Origin: Hydnum rufescens UP504
Taxonomy: Eukaryota; Basidiomycota; Agaricomycetes; Cantharellales; Hydnaceae
Assembly (NCBI GenBank): GCA_014904985.1
Contig: MU129149.1
Span: 21,741 to 82,990, forward strand
Reading direction: 5' to 3'
DNA length: 61,250 nucleotides
The notes below the pieces were generated by a model. It was not told the origin of the DNA and did not search any database. It was given only the letters and a program-made list of their open reading frames with translations. Shown here one piece after another: positions 23,063 to 34,505 of this stretch. Every line of letters begins with the position of its first letter. Position 1 is the stretch's first letter. Both the position numbers and the translations under genes were made by a program.

Positions 23063-23518
23063 TGTTATGAGTCGTACTTGTAACCTCGCTTACGTACGAA
23101 TAACCAAGCCAATCACGCCATCACGTGACCTTCACCCTTGCCACCATTGTGCCTTCCTCTTTCAGCAATTCCTATTATATACATCCTTCCTTTATTCAAC
23201 ACCCCTTTATCCATAAAACCCTTTTGATCTCTAATAGTATAAGTAGTTACTTGATGTACACTCGCTCTTTAGAAGATTGAGAATATATTGTCAACCGATT
23301 GAATTCCACTCTCGCAATCTCAGTTATCGCTCGTGACTCTCATCTTAAAACCTTTGCCTATTAAGTCTCAAGAAGCTGGTCTTCCTCGTACATACTCGTC
23401 TTTCGTGACTTACGTAATCCCCACATCGCGACTCCCTCGTCAATCACCTTAAGGGCATTTCCTTGTATTCGTCTCGATTACGTCATCGTATCTTTCACCT
23501 TGAGTACAACCCTTAACA
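23063..23518 (+). repeat. Chromovirus 3' LTR
   Basis: 456 bases start TGTTATGAGTC and end CCCTTAACA, giving TGTTA...TAACA inverted termini. TATTATATAC near 23172 is a TATA-like element. The sequence on its right is a Ty1/copia reverse transcriptase cut mid-domain, so the chromovirus had inserted into that copia element. The 5' LTR is not in the window. Confidence 0.85.
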
Positions 23519-24577
23519 ATAATCTAATTGCCACTGCCACTGTCCTTGATCTCAAAATGGGACAAATGGACATTAGAGGTGCATATCTAAATGGTGATCT
23601 CCAGGACACCATATACATGCATCAACCAGAAGGATACAAGGCTGGGACCAACATAGTCACCCAACTACTCCATACATTCTACAGATTCAAACAGTCCAGA
23701 TAGGAATGGAATACAAAATTCAACTCATATATCATGGGTACCTTGAAATATACCCAGTTACTGAATGATCACTGCATTTACAGAAGGCACAACAGCAAGG
23801 AATTCAACATCATTGCCATATGGGTTGATAATGTCATCTTTCTATTGACATCCAAAGCATGACTGGACACTGCTAAAAATGAAATAAAGCAGGAATTTGA
23901 GACAATGGACCAGGGGATACTGTGTTTACTCTTGGGAATCAAAATCAATAGGAACTGAGAAAGGAAATTAATTACAATTTCCCAGGGCCAATATCTCTGG
24001 AAAATCCTAGAGAGATTCAATATGACACAGAGTGGCACAGTTGCTACACCCCTACTGGTATCCATTCAATTCCATGTCACAACTGATGCAAACAAATTTG
24101 ACTGACCCAAATTATACCAAGCAGCCATCAGTTCACTTATGTACACTGCTATCAGAACCCATCCCAATATTGCTTACACAATACAATCCCTATCACAATT
24201 CTCCCATAATCCATCCAATGAACATTGGCATGCAGTCAAGCACCTATTTAGGTACCTACAAGGGACTAAGGATACAGGAATCATGTATGATCAATGCAGA
24301 GGAAGTGCCACCATAGCCATATCCATATTCTCAGATGCAGATTGGGCTTCAAATGAAATTGATCAATCTCCAGGTACACATTCTTACTCAGTGGTGGAGT
24401 GATCTCATGGACATCCAAGCAACAGTCAATTGTGGCCTTATCATCAATGGAGGTGGAATATATTGGTGCTACTCTAGCCACAAAACAAATAATATGGCTA
24501 TGGAATTTCCTCAATGCTCTCAGAGTTAGCCAAACTGGACCATCAGAATTACATATCAATAATCAATCAACAATTGC
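23519..24577 (+). pseudogene. Ty1/copia pol relic, left part (reverse transcriptase and RNase H)
   Basis: Copia signatures occur in order: QMDIRGAYLNGDL, YMHQPEGYK, WNTKFNSY, LLNDHC, the catalytic YVDD region decayed to WVDN, then the RNase H part SDADWASN, ISWTSKQQSIVALSSMEVEY, ATKQIIWLWNFLNAL. Several in-frame stops are present, mostly TGA. The left edge is cut by the chromovirus LTR. The right edge is cut inside the codons for NNQSTIA by the LTR element at 24578 and continues at 33649. The relic contains almost no CpG, unlike the elements on both sides. Confidence 0.92.
24573..24577 (+). repeat. Target-site duplication (left), ATTGC
   Basis: ATTGC directly precedes the TGTTAG start of the 5' LTR and is repeated directly after the 3' LTR. 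Confidence 0.95.
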
Positions 24578-25070
24578 TGTTAGTGGTGTCTGGAGCCCCT
24601 TAGGCCACTCAGCAGACTTACAGGCAGAGCCATAGCTCTTGCCTCCTTTCTCTCTTCTTTTTTCTCTTTTCTACTTCTTATTCAAACCCAGTGGAAAGCT
24701 TCTCCACTGGAGTTTGGTGCTGCCCTGGCTTATAGCTAGATTCGTCCTTTATTATTACATAATCAGCCTAGTAATAGCCAGCCATGGCAAAGCCCGAATC
24801 TTATCTTTTCTACGACCATCAACTGTCTGTCTCATAGAGTCGCAGACCTGTTGATTACGCACTACACACTGTGCAACTCCCAGCTTTATGACTAAACCTT
24901 CTTACTTTGCCCTAGTGGGCATAGAAACCCTGACCCTTCAGGAACTGCTAGCCTGTCGGGCTAGACGGAATGGTCTCAGTCCCACGGACTGGGCTAATCC
25001 ATTGGAACCGGAACCTCCTCCATCCTCTGGTCCCTCACCACTCCTTAATTCGGATACTACCGAATTAACA
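24578..25070 (+). repeat. 5' LTR
   Basis: Starts TGTTAGTGGTGTCTGG and ends CCGAATTAACA. It contains an ATG at 24888 that opens a frame running out of the LTR into the interior. An internal palindrome GTGGAAAGCTTCTCCAC lies near 24690. Confidence 0.95.
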
Positions 25071-28000
25071 CTGGTGGAGTGTGTAAGAACTCCATTGGTG
25101 GGTCCCTACAGGACTGCCCATGGTTCGAACTCGGCACCCTCATCCTCCTTCTGTGCACCTCCAGATGCAAATATTCGTGATTTGAATGTTCATGAAAACG
25201 TCTTTAGATCCTCTGCAGCTCGAGCTTCAACACCTCAAGGCATTCTCACAGATACAAATCTGTCAGGCCCATCTGTTTTTGAACGAGCCCACAAGCCGTT
25301 CACAGATGGAACTCTTAGCCCCCTCTCAAGTTGGGTGGATACCTCAAGAAGGGTGGCTACTCCCCTAAAAAATAATGCCGAGCCTGCAAGGCCTAAACAT
25401 GCTTGTCTCTCATCTCAATTATGCGAGACTATCCGCACTTCACTCGAATGAGGCAACAAGTACAGCCCATCCCGGGCCGTAAAGATCATCTCCACCTGGC
25501 TCAATTGGTTACTCTATGGCTTAAATGTGGACTCGACTGACCTCCTCAATTGGGTTGTACATGACTTCCGTAGGGGGTCTGTTCACTACAAGCTAGACCC
25601 GGTGCTGGCACACGCTATATGGCAGTGCAGAGTCATTCTAGGGGAAGTTGTACAGGAAATCTCCTCATCCCATGAAACTACTGCTAGTGATGACTACAGG
25701 CCCAGACCATGCGATCTCGAGAAGTCCAACCTCACAGCCAGATTTCTCACCCTGAACCGGCTCCAACTTACGGTCTCCCAGGCGAGACATCACCTTTGGG
25801 ATGCCTCAAACATACTGGCTTCCTATCCAAAGGGACCAACCTTAGCTCGAAGGAACCATGCTGCCATCAAGGGAATCTACAGTCCTCTAGGTATATCTCA
25901 GGACATAGACTTTGGATTAACTCGACTGGTAGCAAAGGAAGTCCAAGTGGCTAGACTGTCGGAAAAAGGGAATCCTGTTGCCACTATGCTCGGGGTTCCA
26001 GCCTCATCAACCACGGAATTGTCCCCCTCCGAATGTTCAAAGGACGAAACTACTAACTTCATATTGACACTCACAACGATTGGAACGGAACTGTCTAGTG
26101 TTGAGAAGTGTCACCACAGTGCATTACGAGACTCTGCGCAAGGATCCTCGCCCAATCATAAAATAACGTCGCAGGACTGCCCTCGACCCGATTTGGGCAA
26201 CATCGGGTTCCCGACATCCCATAAGGATGTATTCCAACGGAACGATTATCAGCATGCAAGCAGGCCCGTTGTACATGTCTACGCAAATTGTACTTGCAAG
26301 GGGACGAACTGTAGGCCAGGGAAAAGGATCCATTGCCCGATCGTCCTCATGAACAGTCCATACAGTGAACGAGGCCACAAACTACTTCGAGAAACGATGT
26401 TGATTGCCCTATCTGGACCTGCGATATCTATGGGAATCAAGAACCTGGCCAGGATCGCGCGTGTTGCCTCTGCCCGAAGGGACGAACACGCACCGCGAAA
26501 CCATCAGCTACAGATAGGATGGAGATACAGTGCAACACAGCCGCCTCCACGATTAGACGAAACCATGAAATCTCAGTGCAAAGAGACCGGGTCGATCAGG
26601 GCTCCTACGACTCACCGAGTGGATACTACTGCCATATTCAAGAATGACATCCTAGAGTCTAACCCGAGTGAGCTGCCTGACTCATCCAGGACCCTAAAAT
26701 CCAAGTGGATAGAGGGATCCTTGCAACCGGAGCATTCTATTGCGACTACGAGCATGGGCGAAGCCAGGAAGGGCGAGCATACGTCACGAAACGGTTCCCC
26801 GAATGTCCCAATTTGTACAGACGGTCAAGAGACGAGGGGAGGTGGCCTCATGAAGATTCAATTGAGCTCTACCGTAGCCCGGAACCGGTATGAGGACGAG
26901 CTTCAAGTCGCACTGTCTACGAGTTTCATTACATCGTCGTCTCTATGGCTGATTGAGTCCACGATGATTCCGCACAACACAGCAAGCTCGAATCCCACTA
27001 GAGACAATCGTGGTAAACGAGGCTGTGGACTACCCCAAAGGGTCGCGTTGGTTAGAGATAAAGCCTACCACCATCAAATAAACTACACTGTAGATCTGCT
27101 GGACAGCAAAACCGCCGATATTGGGTGTAACTTCTCAATGATCAGAGCAAGGAAGCCTTGGGATAGCACCCTGAAGCTCGAACTAAACGAAGACGAGCTA
27201 GTGAAGATGTTTGTGTCTGGGAAACTCGGGTTGATGGCAAGATCCACACGAGTAGAAGGTTGGGTCGTAATTGCAAGCACTATCGCTATCGGAAAACATG
27301 AACCCTATTCATCATGTTTGAGACCTGCTATGAGACCGGAAGATGAACGAGTTCGGGAATCCGACCAGAAAGTGGCTACTACGCACCTGCGACCACAAAC
27401 AGATTCATCCCATCGAAGCGGACCCCCAAACTCCAGATCATTCAGATATCCGCAACTGTCGCAGGTTGAAGCTCCTGATGACCAAGCTGTTAAACTCAAG
27501 TCTCCTGCAAATTCCACCCGAGTGGGGTGTCCTCTCAAACCAGAACGGAAGAGGGACGTAGCGAAGCTTAACCCCAAACCCGACCTCGAATTTGGGGCTC
27601 AGGACGATGAACACGACGTAGAGACTATGGATTTTAGCTTCAAAGTATCGTTCCAGTCATTAAGCTGCATCGAAAATCCTGCATACAAAGTCGGGAACCC
27701 GGAATACTTTAGGGACTGGTCCCTGCGCGCGGTATCTAAGGGACTGACAGGGCTTGAAGTCACGTCTGGGAATACTTCACCACGAACCAGATATGACCAT
27801 ACTAGACAGCCTCTGTATTGGCCAGATCCCTCTAGGGAGGCACCCCACGATGGCATTTTAGAGTTCGAGCTGGACGGGTTGTTCAATCCACCCAAACTTG
27901 GAGAACCCGGACTAGTCGTGAGACCGTCACATCCTAAGCATTCGGTTATTGTCGTAGACATGGCTATGATTAAAAGGAGCACGCCCTGCCTGCAAGCAAA

Positions 28001-29927
28001 AGGGACCGGTGACTCCCGGATCCTATGGGTGTCCGAGCTACGGACTCCGAGAGGTCCAGGACTGGACCTCCGAAATGATAAGACTGTTGGTAAGAGGTTC
28101 GGAGCCTCAACGATCCAAACAGGAAAGCCTCGTAGCGACGCTTTAAAAGGATCCGGACTACTAGCCCTGACCGAAGCACCGATTCCGCCTGTCGATTGCA
28201 GCTTGTCAGATATCATAGTAACCAAGGGAAATGAGCACTTACCGAAGAGCTCTCCCCTACAAGCAGAACGAAATGACATCACACAGTCACCCCTGCAAAC
28301 GGAACGAAATGATATCGTGTACTTGTGTTCGCGGACGAGCCTATCCCCATTGGACATGCCTCAGGTTCTAGACCTGTCGACCATTCAAAATACGGGGTTC
28401 AAGTCCCCACATAGTGTCTGGGACCCGAAAACCGTATGTAAAGACAAACCCGAGGATGATATCAAGGGGAATACTGTTTCCATGTCCGAATTCATCCGAG
28501 AACGGAGGGCAGAACCTGTCCCTCGTACCCTAGAGCAGATACCCTTAAAAAGAGACACAGACATGAAGAATCTTGAACACGTATCATCAAGTCCATCAAA
28601 TAAGCTGACAAGGGATCCGTTCCGATGTCCAGGTCGACCCGAGTCTGCGGCCAGTGAACTGACAACAAGGACCAGAGGGCACTGCCCCTCGGACACAGTA
28701 ATCCTTCCAAAACCACAGGACATGAAGGGGATCCCCAAGAACGTATCTGTTTGTCCCCGTATCGTCATAAAAGACCCTTACCGTGTAGTCTCACGGAGAC
28801 TTATGCCCCCCTGCGAAGCAGCAGGGCCAATCGTCAGAGCCAATATGACTATGGAGCCGATCGCGGGAGTCATGTTCACAAAGGACAACGAGACTGAACC
28901 CAAACCAGGAAAAGGACCCAGAGGGAACACCCCTGCACCTTCACTTCATTTCAACCTCGAGCCAATGGCGGAATTCAAACGAACCTGTAATGGCGACAGG
29001 ACCACGAGTGTCATCGTAGTCGAACAGGAGGAACCTTGTAGCAGAATTCAGAAACTCAACGGACTGTCGAATTATGTCCCTACTATGAAGTCGAAGACAA
29101 CCATAAGATGCGCGCGAAATAGGCACCCTGCTAGGGTTAGTGTCGCCGATGGTGACCAGATAACGCTGCCACCTCCACCAATGGACACGGTCCGACGAAA
29201 CAGGTTCCGGTACTCGGGCCTTGTGAGTACTCAAGAAAGCCACCTTAAATTCAGCGCAGGATGTCTTAGTTTGGCCATCCTCCAACGACGATCCTTGGAT
29301 GCCCACCGTGTCGCCAGTTCCCACAAGATAACCCTGAAGAGAAGGAAAACACTCTCCGACCTTAAGAGTACAGATCCGGACCTCTTTTGTGGCACGACCT
29401 GGATTTTGGAAAACAACCTTGCCGACCTCACCCTCAAGACCATCATTGAGCACCGTAACTCGTGTCGTGTACATGAGCCATTCGACACCTTCATGTCTGA
29501 ATTTAGTGAGCCCGTCCCAAAGAATTTCGAGCCCCTACGAACGTACGGGAATATGTTGAAGGACTCTGGCCAACAAGCTCGGATCGAGGTCTTGAATTTA
29601 CATACGAGTCATTACCAACTAAGCATTGTTACGACTAAGAACAATGGATGGTTATTACGGGGTTGCTTCCAGCAAGTGAAAGAGCACGACGCTACACGGC
29701 GACCTCCGTGGTCAAACGAGACCACGGTGCATCTGTACAACGTAACAGGACTAGTAAAAGCCGGTACGGTCAACAAAACGACTGACCGAACCATGGTCAG
29801 GATCGGTGGAGGTAGTGTCGAGTCAGCTCCTAGGAACCCCCGGGTTTCGTTCTTAATGCGCATTGGCGCTCATACCACTGGATCGGGTCAAAGCCTAGGG
29901 GTAGAGCCTGCCGTAAGGGGCCCGTAA
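24888..29927 (+). CDS. Very long frame of the LTR element with a HECT-derived C-terminal segment
   Basis: One frame runs from ATG 24888 in the LTR to the stop at 29927 with a single interruption, TGA at 25449-25451. The uninterrupted part starts after that TGA; its first ATG is 25986, giving about 1313 codons. Most of the product is unrecognised, basic and rich in S, T and R. At about 29215-29560 it matches the N-lobe to hinge of HECT E3 ligases: GCLSLAILQRRSLDA, KTLSDLKSTDPDLF, TTWILENNLADLT and EPFDTFMSEFSEP. A WW-like stretch, RYDHTRQPLYWPDP, lies near 27795. No C-lobe with catalytic cysteine follows in this frame. It is either a translated chimera or captured sequence kept open by chance since a recent capture. 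No transposition function is visible. Confidence 0.55.
25072..25089 (+). other. Putative primer-binding site
   Basis: TGGTGGAGTGTG starts one base after the 5' LTR, the usual position for a tRNA primer site ending in complement to CCA. The tRNA was not identified. Confidence 0.5.
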
Positions 29928-30036
29928 CCGTTGGAGTAGACTCGTTTGGAGGACAGACCTCCGCGATGTTCTCCAGTACGGAACGAATTGCCTTCCCTCC
30001 GAACATGGCACCTGTGCTTTAAACCCGAACATCCCA

Positions 30037-30912
30037 GTGGACCAAGACACTAAACAAATCTGTAGACTACCCCAAAGGGTCTTACCGGCTAGACATAACG
30101 TCTATCGCCGTCAAAGGAACTGGACCGTAGGTTGGCCGGGCACTCAAGACGCATTGAGCAAGTCCCAAGGAGTCTCGGCGTTAGACTATCGAGGCAGCAA
30201 AACTGTCAATAACAGGGTGTTTACATCCGCTAGACCTGAGTCCACCACGGTACTCACAGGAACCAAGCATTCTGCCATGAAATGCATAGCGCAATCACCA
30301 CGAACGGATCTGGTTCAACGGAACGAACTCCAGAGTCCAGATCACTCGGGCTATCGCAATACGGTTCATGGAAATTTCTCTAAATCAACGGGTCAGGGCC
30401 TTAGGACCCAACCATCGAGTCGTACCGAAAGTCGTGCGACCGTGCTTACTGTGGACCCGAAGTCAGATCCCATAACAGGACACCCCTCGAGCCTTGCCAC
30501 AGTCAGAGACCAAAAATGTTATTGGAATAGGTCCCAAGACGCGATATCTATGACCCTGTCAGAGTTCAGAACAACATCCTGGAAGACTTCTCGACGAACC
30601 AACGGTAGTAATGCTACACAGCCGCCTCCGCGACTGCACAGGTCTGCAGATTACCAGGAAAATGAGATGAACGACGAGATCTTCCCGTGGTTCTGGCAGG
30701 TCATTCGAAGCAGACTGTCGAACGTGAACCTCGATTGCTGTCATTCACCACCGAGACGTCACGAACATTTGCCATCAGGAACCGTGATAAATCGTCTAAG
30801 AAGTCACGAAAGGGGACAGGAAGTAACACCCGACAGTTATCCAGCCCATCTACTGCTGAAAAATTCAGGTCTCGTACAAGTCCAACACTGTGGAACGTAC
30901 AAGGAGACCTAG
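30037..30912 (+). pseudogene. Second HECT-derived segment of the LTR element
   Basis: This open frame repeats parts of the first one: ICRLPQRVLPARHNVY parallels GCGLPQRVALVRDKAY near 27025, and ATQPPPRLHRSADY parallels ATQPPPRLDETM near 26540. Near 30660-30850 it carries a HECT C-lobe fragment, NEMNDEIFPWFWQVIRS. Here the codon after VI is CGA (arginine), where the third copy has TGA. No start context or complete domain is present, so it is treated as a broken internal duplicate. Confidence 0.6.
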
Positions 30913-33161
30913 GATTGGCTCCCTGGGACGAAAAGGTCAAATTTGGACTAGCAGCTTTGACCACAGCCCCAAATTCGCCTGAAGACCATAGCCTGTCGAA
31001 TACCCACACGGCCAAGAAAAATGAGGACTTGTCACGGAGTCCCCATTTACAAACAGAACGGAGTGACGCCGCGCAGCCACCTCTGCAAACGGAACGGAGT
31101 GATATCACGTACTTACATACACGGATAGAGCCCGTCATCCGAAGCCCGAAGGGGCTAACCTCCATCAACATGCCTAAAGGAAGCACGAGTGGAAAGGATC
31201 CTTATCGCACAGCCTCGTGGAGTTTTATGCTCCTACATGGAGCAGTAGAGCCAGTCGGAGCCAGTACAACTACTGAAATGATCGCGAAAATCTCATTCAC
31301 GAATGGCAACGAGGTCAAGGAGCCTCGACGTGACATGGCTGAGCCGACCAGAGCTCCTACGGTTCACGGAGTGGGCATTAGTACTATTTTCGGGAACAGT
31401 ACCCTAGAGTCTGAACCGAACGGGTTGTCCAACCCATTCCAGACCACGGAGCCCGAGTTAATAGAAAGATCCTCACGATCTAAACATTTTGTTGTGACTA
31501 GGAACATTGTTGTAGTCAGAAAAGGCGAACATATGACGCAAAACGACTCCCCAGACTCAAGCTTCACCACGAAAAGGGAAGAGGAACGAAATTACGGATT
31601 ATCCCTAGGGCCCACTACGGTTCCCACGTACAGTCACGAAGGGAATCACAGCCCAATATACTGGGGTAGTACAGCATACTCACGAGCATACACGGAGCCA
31701 TGCATAAAATCGACATGGGAAATTGAGTCTTCCTGTAATATGCGTCGAGGCCCAGAACCGGGACCTACAGCGAAAGGACCAAGGGTCAAAGAGAGAATCC
31801 GATCTGAAGAAAGGACTGCACTCTCCGACCTCGAGCGTATGAGTACAAACCTCTTTCATGATACGACCTGGATTTTGGAAAATGACATTACCAATCTCGT
31901 CTTCAGGACCGTCATCAAGTACCGTATCTCATGCTGCGCCTATGAACCATTCGACACCTACATGTCTGGATTTAGCGAACTTATTAATGCCTTTGACAAG
32001 CACGAGTTCAAACTCCCCATTGGTGACATGTCTGATATCGATGTCGACGACTGGACGGAGTTCATAGATTGCCGGGACTATGAAATGGACAACGAAATCA
32101 CTCAGTGGTTTTGGCAGGTGATTTGAAACTGGCCCACCGAATGTAAATCCTGGCTACTGCAGTCTGCCATGTGGGCGTCGCGAACATTTGTCATCGGAAA
32201 ACTTGATGGATCTTCTGAAAATACACCCGAACCAGTGCCTGATAGCCTTCAGCTGTTGGTACTTGATCGGATCCGTGCTGAGGGATGGTCAAAACTCTGT
32301 CGAGGGATCCAAACTGAAATTCTGTCGTACCCCTATTGGACAGTTCCAACTAGGGGTGAGGAATATGACGATACACTGGTCCAAAACTTACCGTGGCGAT
32401 CCTTCCCGAACGACGAGATGATGCAGCAGAGCCACCTTCGATCCAATACCAGGGATACCGAGCCCTCATGGTTGCACAAGACCCAGTCGAGTATCGTCAC
32501 AGTCGGGGAGAACGAGTACCCACTACAGTACTGTAACAGGACGCGGACTCCACATGACTACAAGATGATGTCATGGAACTACCCCCGATCCAATACCAAC
32601 GGTGTTAGACTCTTGCGGTCGTGCAAAACTCAGACGTATACCATCACAGTCGAGGAGGACAGATACTTGTCACGGAACTGTTATTCACGAACGGAACGGG
32701 GAAACAGGGTGACGCCACCACTTCACATGGATAAACCCTGGTTCCCGAACCCCAGGGGCATTCGAAGTATGATACACGGCGAGAGGTCCTTTCTCAGGGG
32801 TTGGCCTATACGATCCCGTGTGGGAAAGGTGCAACCCCCAAGATTCTCGCCCGAACATTCGGACGTCCTGGACAACATGAAGAGGTTGCCTAAAAAGGAA
32901 GTCGAAGGATGCGACAATGCCGCGCAATATTCTTATCGGGATGGAAGGAACGGATCTCAGGTCGTGCGATTCCAAACTAATTCCATGATGGAGACAGTTC
33001 CCCATCGCTCGAGGAGGGGCCCTGCCATTGTGTGGGATGCCAAGGTCCATAGAAAGAACGATTCAGAGTCATCAAACCCGGACCCAGGAAGGGACCTTTT
33101 ACAAATCACTTCTGGAAGGAAATACCCTTTCATGGCCGAAGGGACTGGGGGGCTGTGTTAG
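30687..33161 (+). pseudogene. Third HECT-derived segment with C-lobe, broken by TGA
   Basis: The frame 30687-32126 ends in a HECT block: ALSDLERMSTNLF, TTWILENDITNLVF, EPFDTYMSGFSELI, then FKLPIGDMSDIDVDDWTEF and YEMDNEITQWFWQVI. A TGA at 32124-32126 follows, and the same frame resumes NWPTECKSWLLQ..SRTFVIGKLDGS. It stays open as 32169-33161 up to the LTR. In HECT enzymes this part should lead to VNGFKDLQGS and a catalytic cysteine in HTCFNRLDLP; neither is recognisable, so ligase activity is not expected. Segments LQTERSDITYLH and KDPYRTASWSF repeat LQTERNDIVYLC and KDPYRVVSRRL of the first frame, showing an internal duplication. Confidence 0.75.
33137..33155 (+). other. Purine-rich tract before the 3' LTR
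   Basis: GAAGGGACTGGGGGG immediately precedes the TGTTAG of the 3' LTR, the expected place of a plus-strand priming tract. Confidence 0.6.
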
Positions 33162-33648
33162 TGGTGTCTGGAGCCCCTTAGGCCACTCAGCAGACTTACA
33201 GGCAGAGCCATAGCTCTTGCCTCCTTTCTCTCTTCTTTTTTCTCTTTTCTACTTCTTATTCAAACCCAGTGGAAAGCTTCTCCACTGGAGTTTGGTGCTG
33301 CCCTGGCTTATAGCTAGATTCGTCCTTTATTATTACATAATCAGCCTAGTAATAGCCAGCCATGGCAAAGCCCGAATCTTATCTTTTCTACGACCATCAA
33401 CTGTCCATCTCATAGAGTCGCGGACCTGTTGATTACGCACTACACACTGTGCGACTCCCAGCTTTATGACTAAACCTTCTTACTTTGCCCTAGTGGGCAT
33501 AGAAACCCTGACCCTTCAGGAACTGCTAGCCTGTCGGGCTAGACGGAATGGTCTCAGTCCCACGGACTGGGCTAATCCATTGGAACCGGAACCTCCTCCA
33601 TCCTCTGGTCCCTCACCACTCCTTAATTCGGATACTACCGAATTAACA
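33156..33648 (+). repeat. 3' LTR
   Basis: 493 bases, the same length as the 5' LTR. Visible differences are TG/CA at one dinucleotide and two CA/CG positions around 33403-33455. Confidence 0.95.
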
Positions 33649-33760
33649 ATTGCACTTATGGGAAACCTGCAATTTCATGCATGATCCAAACATATCAATG
33701 TCCAAGGAAATTATCCAGAAACATTCCAGAAACATCAGAGGTGCAGCTAACATAGCCAGC
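33649..33760 (+). pseudogene. Ty1/copia pol relic, right part, with target duplication ATTGC at 33649-33653
   Basis: After the LTR element the copia RNase H frame resumes exactly: the duplicated ATTGC completes TIAL, followed by GNLQFHA, a TGA where copia elements have arginine, and SKHINVQ. Joined conceptually with the left part at 24577 it forms one RNase H C-terminus. The copia 3' LTR should follow but its borders are not clear. Confidence 0.88.
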
Positions 33761-34129
33761 ACAGTCAGCATAGTCAGCAGAGCATGGAGTATGGACTCCA
33801 GAGTATAGCTTTTTTGTATATAGATACCAAGCACTTTGCTTGACTACAATTAAGTGTTCTAACTAAAAGACTTTCACTCTTAACAACATTCACCATAACC
33901 TACATTAGATGTATCACTTATAACTCATACCTCATATAGTTCCTGCCTCATTAGGTAATATACAAGTAGTTGTCTATCCCATCTTGGGCAACACTGAGTT
34001 CCCACCTCATTAAGATCTAGGCAGCATTAGACACCAGTAGACACACAGTAAGGATGATAGACACCTCTAAGGCTCCAGAAAATATCTTATTAGACATGCC
34101 TAAATTAGACCTGTAACACTCTCCAGCTG
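33761..34129. other. CpG-poor flank, probably copia 3' end
   Basis: No gene is seen. The stretch is AT-rich, almost CpG-free and directly downstream of copia coding sequence, so it probably holds the copia 3' untranslated region and LTR. Confidence 0.4.
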
Positions 34130-34320
34130 GTGAACAAACCCTCCTGGGCAGTGCCTGCAGCAGGCTATTTTAGACATGTCTATATAGTGAACTTGGAAAA
34201 AAATCCCTGAAAATAGTTCTCAGGCATGCCCTAGACATGCCTATGCTGAGAACACCTCTTAGGTGGTTTACAAATGCAAACTCAAACTACCTAAGAGGTA
34301 CTGTTTTGACGGTGCATTAG
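34130..34320 (-). repeat. Repeat with ACCTCTTAGGT inverted pair
   Basis: The minus strand reads CACCTAATGCACCGTC..ACAGTACCTCTTAGGT..ACCACCTAAGAGGTG, matching 59046-59215 on the plus strand (CACCTAATGCACCCTC..GTACCTCTTAGGTGG..GACCTAAGAGGTGG). The shared ACCTCTTAGGT/ACCTAAGAGGT pair can form a hairpin. Probably an LTR or terminal part of an old element. Confidence 0.65.
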
Positions 34321-34505
34321 GTGCCACAGTGACAGGTAATTCAAGTAGAGACCACATATCAGTGGTACTGACATGTTCTTAGAGGCACAGGCACCAGATT
34401 TAGCAGGCAGTCAGATGCAAGTGAAAATGACGTAAGCACGATGAGTCCTCTCAATTGCGATGGGTACAGGGTCTTCGTAGGGGACGTAAATCAAGATATC
34501 AATCA

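Larger units (their letters stand above)
24578..33648 (+). mobile_element. Complete 9.07-kb LTR element without gag-pol, carrying HECT ligase sequence
   Basis: Two 493-bp LTRs (24578-25070 and 33156-33648) are bounded by TGTTA...TAACA and flanked by the duplication ATTGC. They differ at about four positions that I can see, so the insertion is recent. The 8.1-kb interior has a primer-site-like TGGTGGAGTG just inside the 5' LTR and a purine tract before the 3' LTR. No Gag, protease, reverse transcriptase, RNase H or integrase motif was found in any frame. Instead it holds long open frames with sequence derived from a HECT-type ubiquitin ligase in at least three repeated, diverged segments. It must rely on enzymes supplied by another element. 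A relic of the same family lies at 17467-19060. Confidence 0.93.

Noticed and set aside
30687..33161. Functional HECT ubiquitin ligase gene
   Set aside because: The catalytic-cysteine region is not recognisable and a TGA interrupts the C-lobe.
24578..33648. Ordinary gag-pol LTR retrotransposon
   Set aside because: No zinc knuckle, protease, reverse transcriptase, RNase H or integrase motif was found in any frame of the interior.
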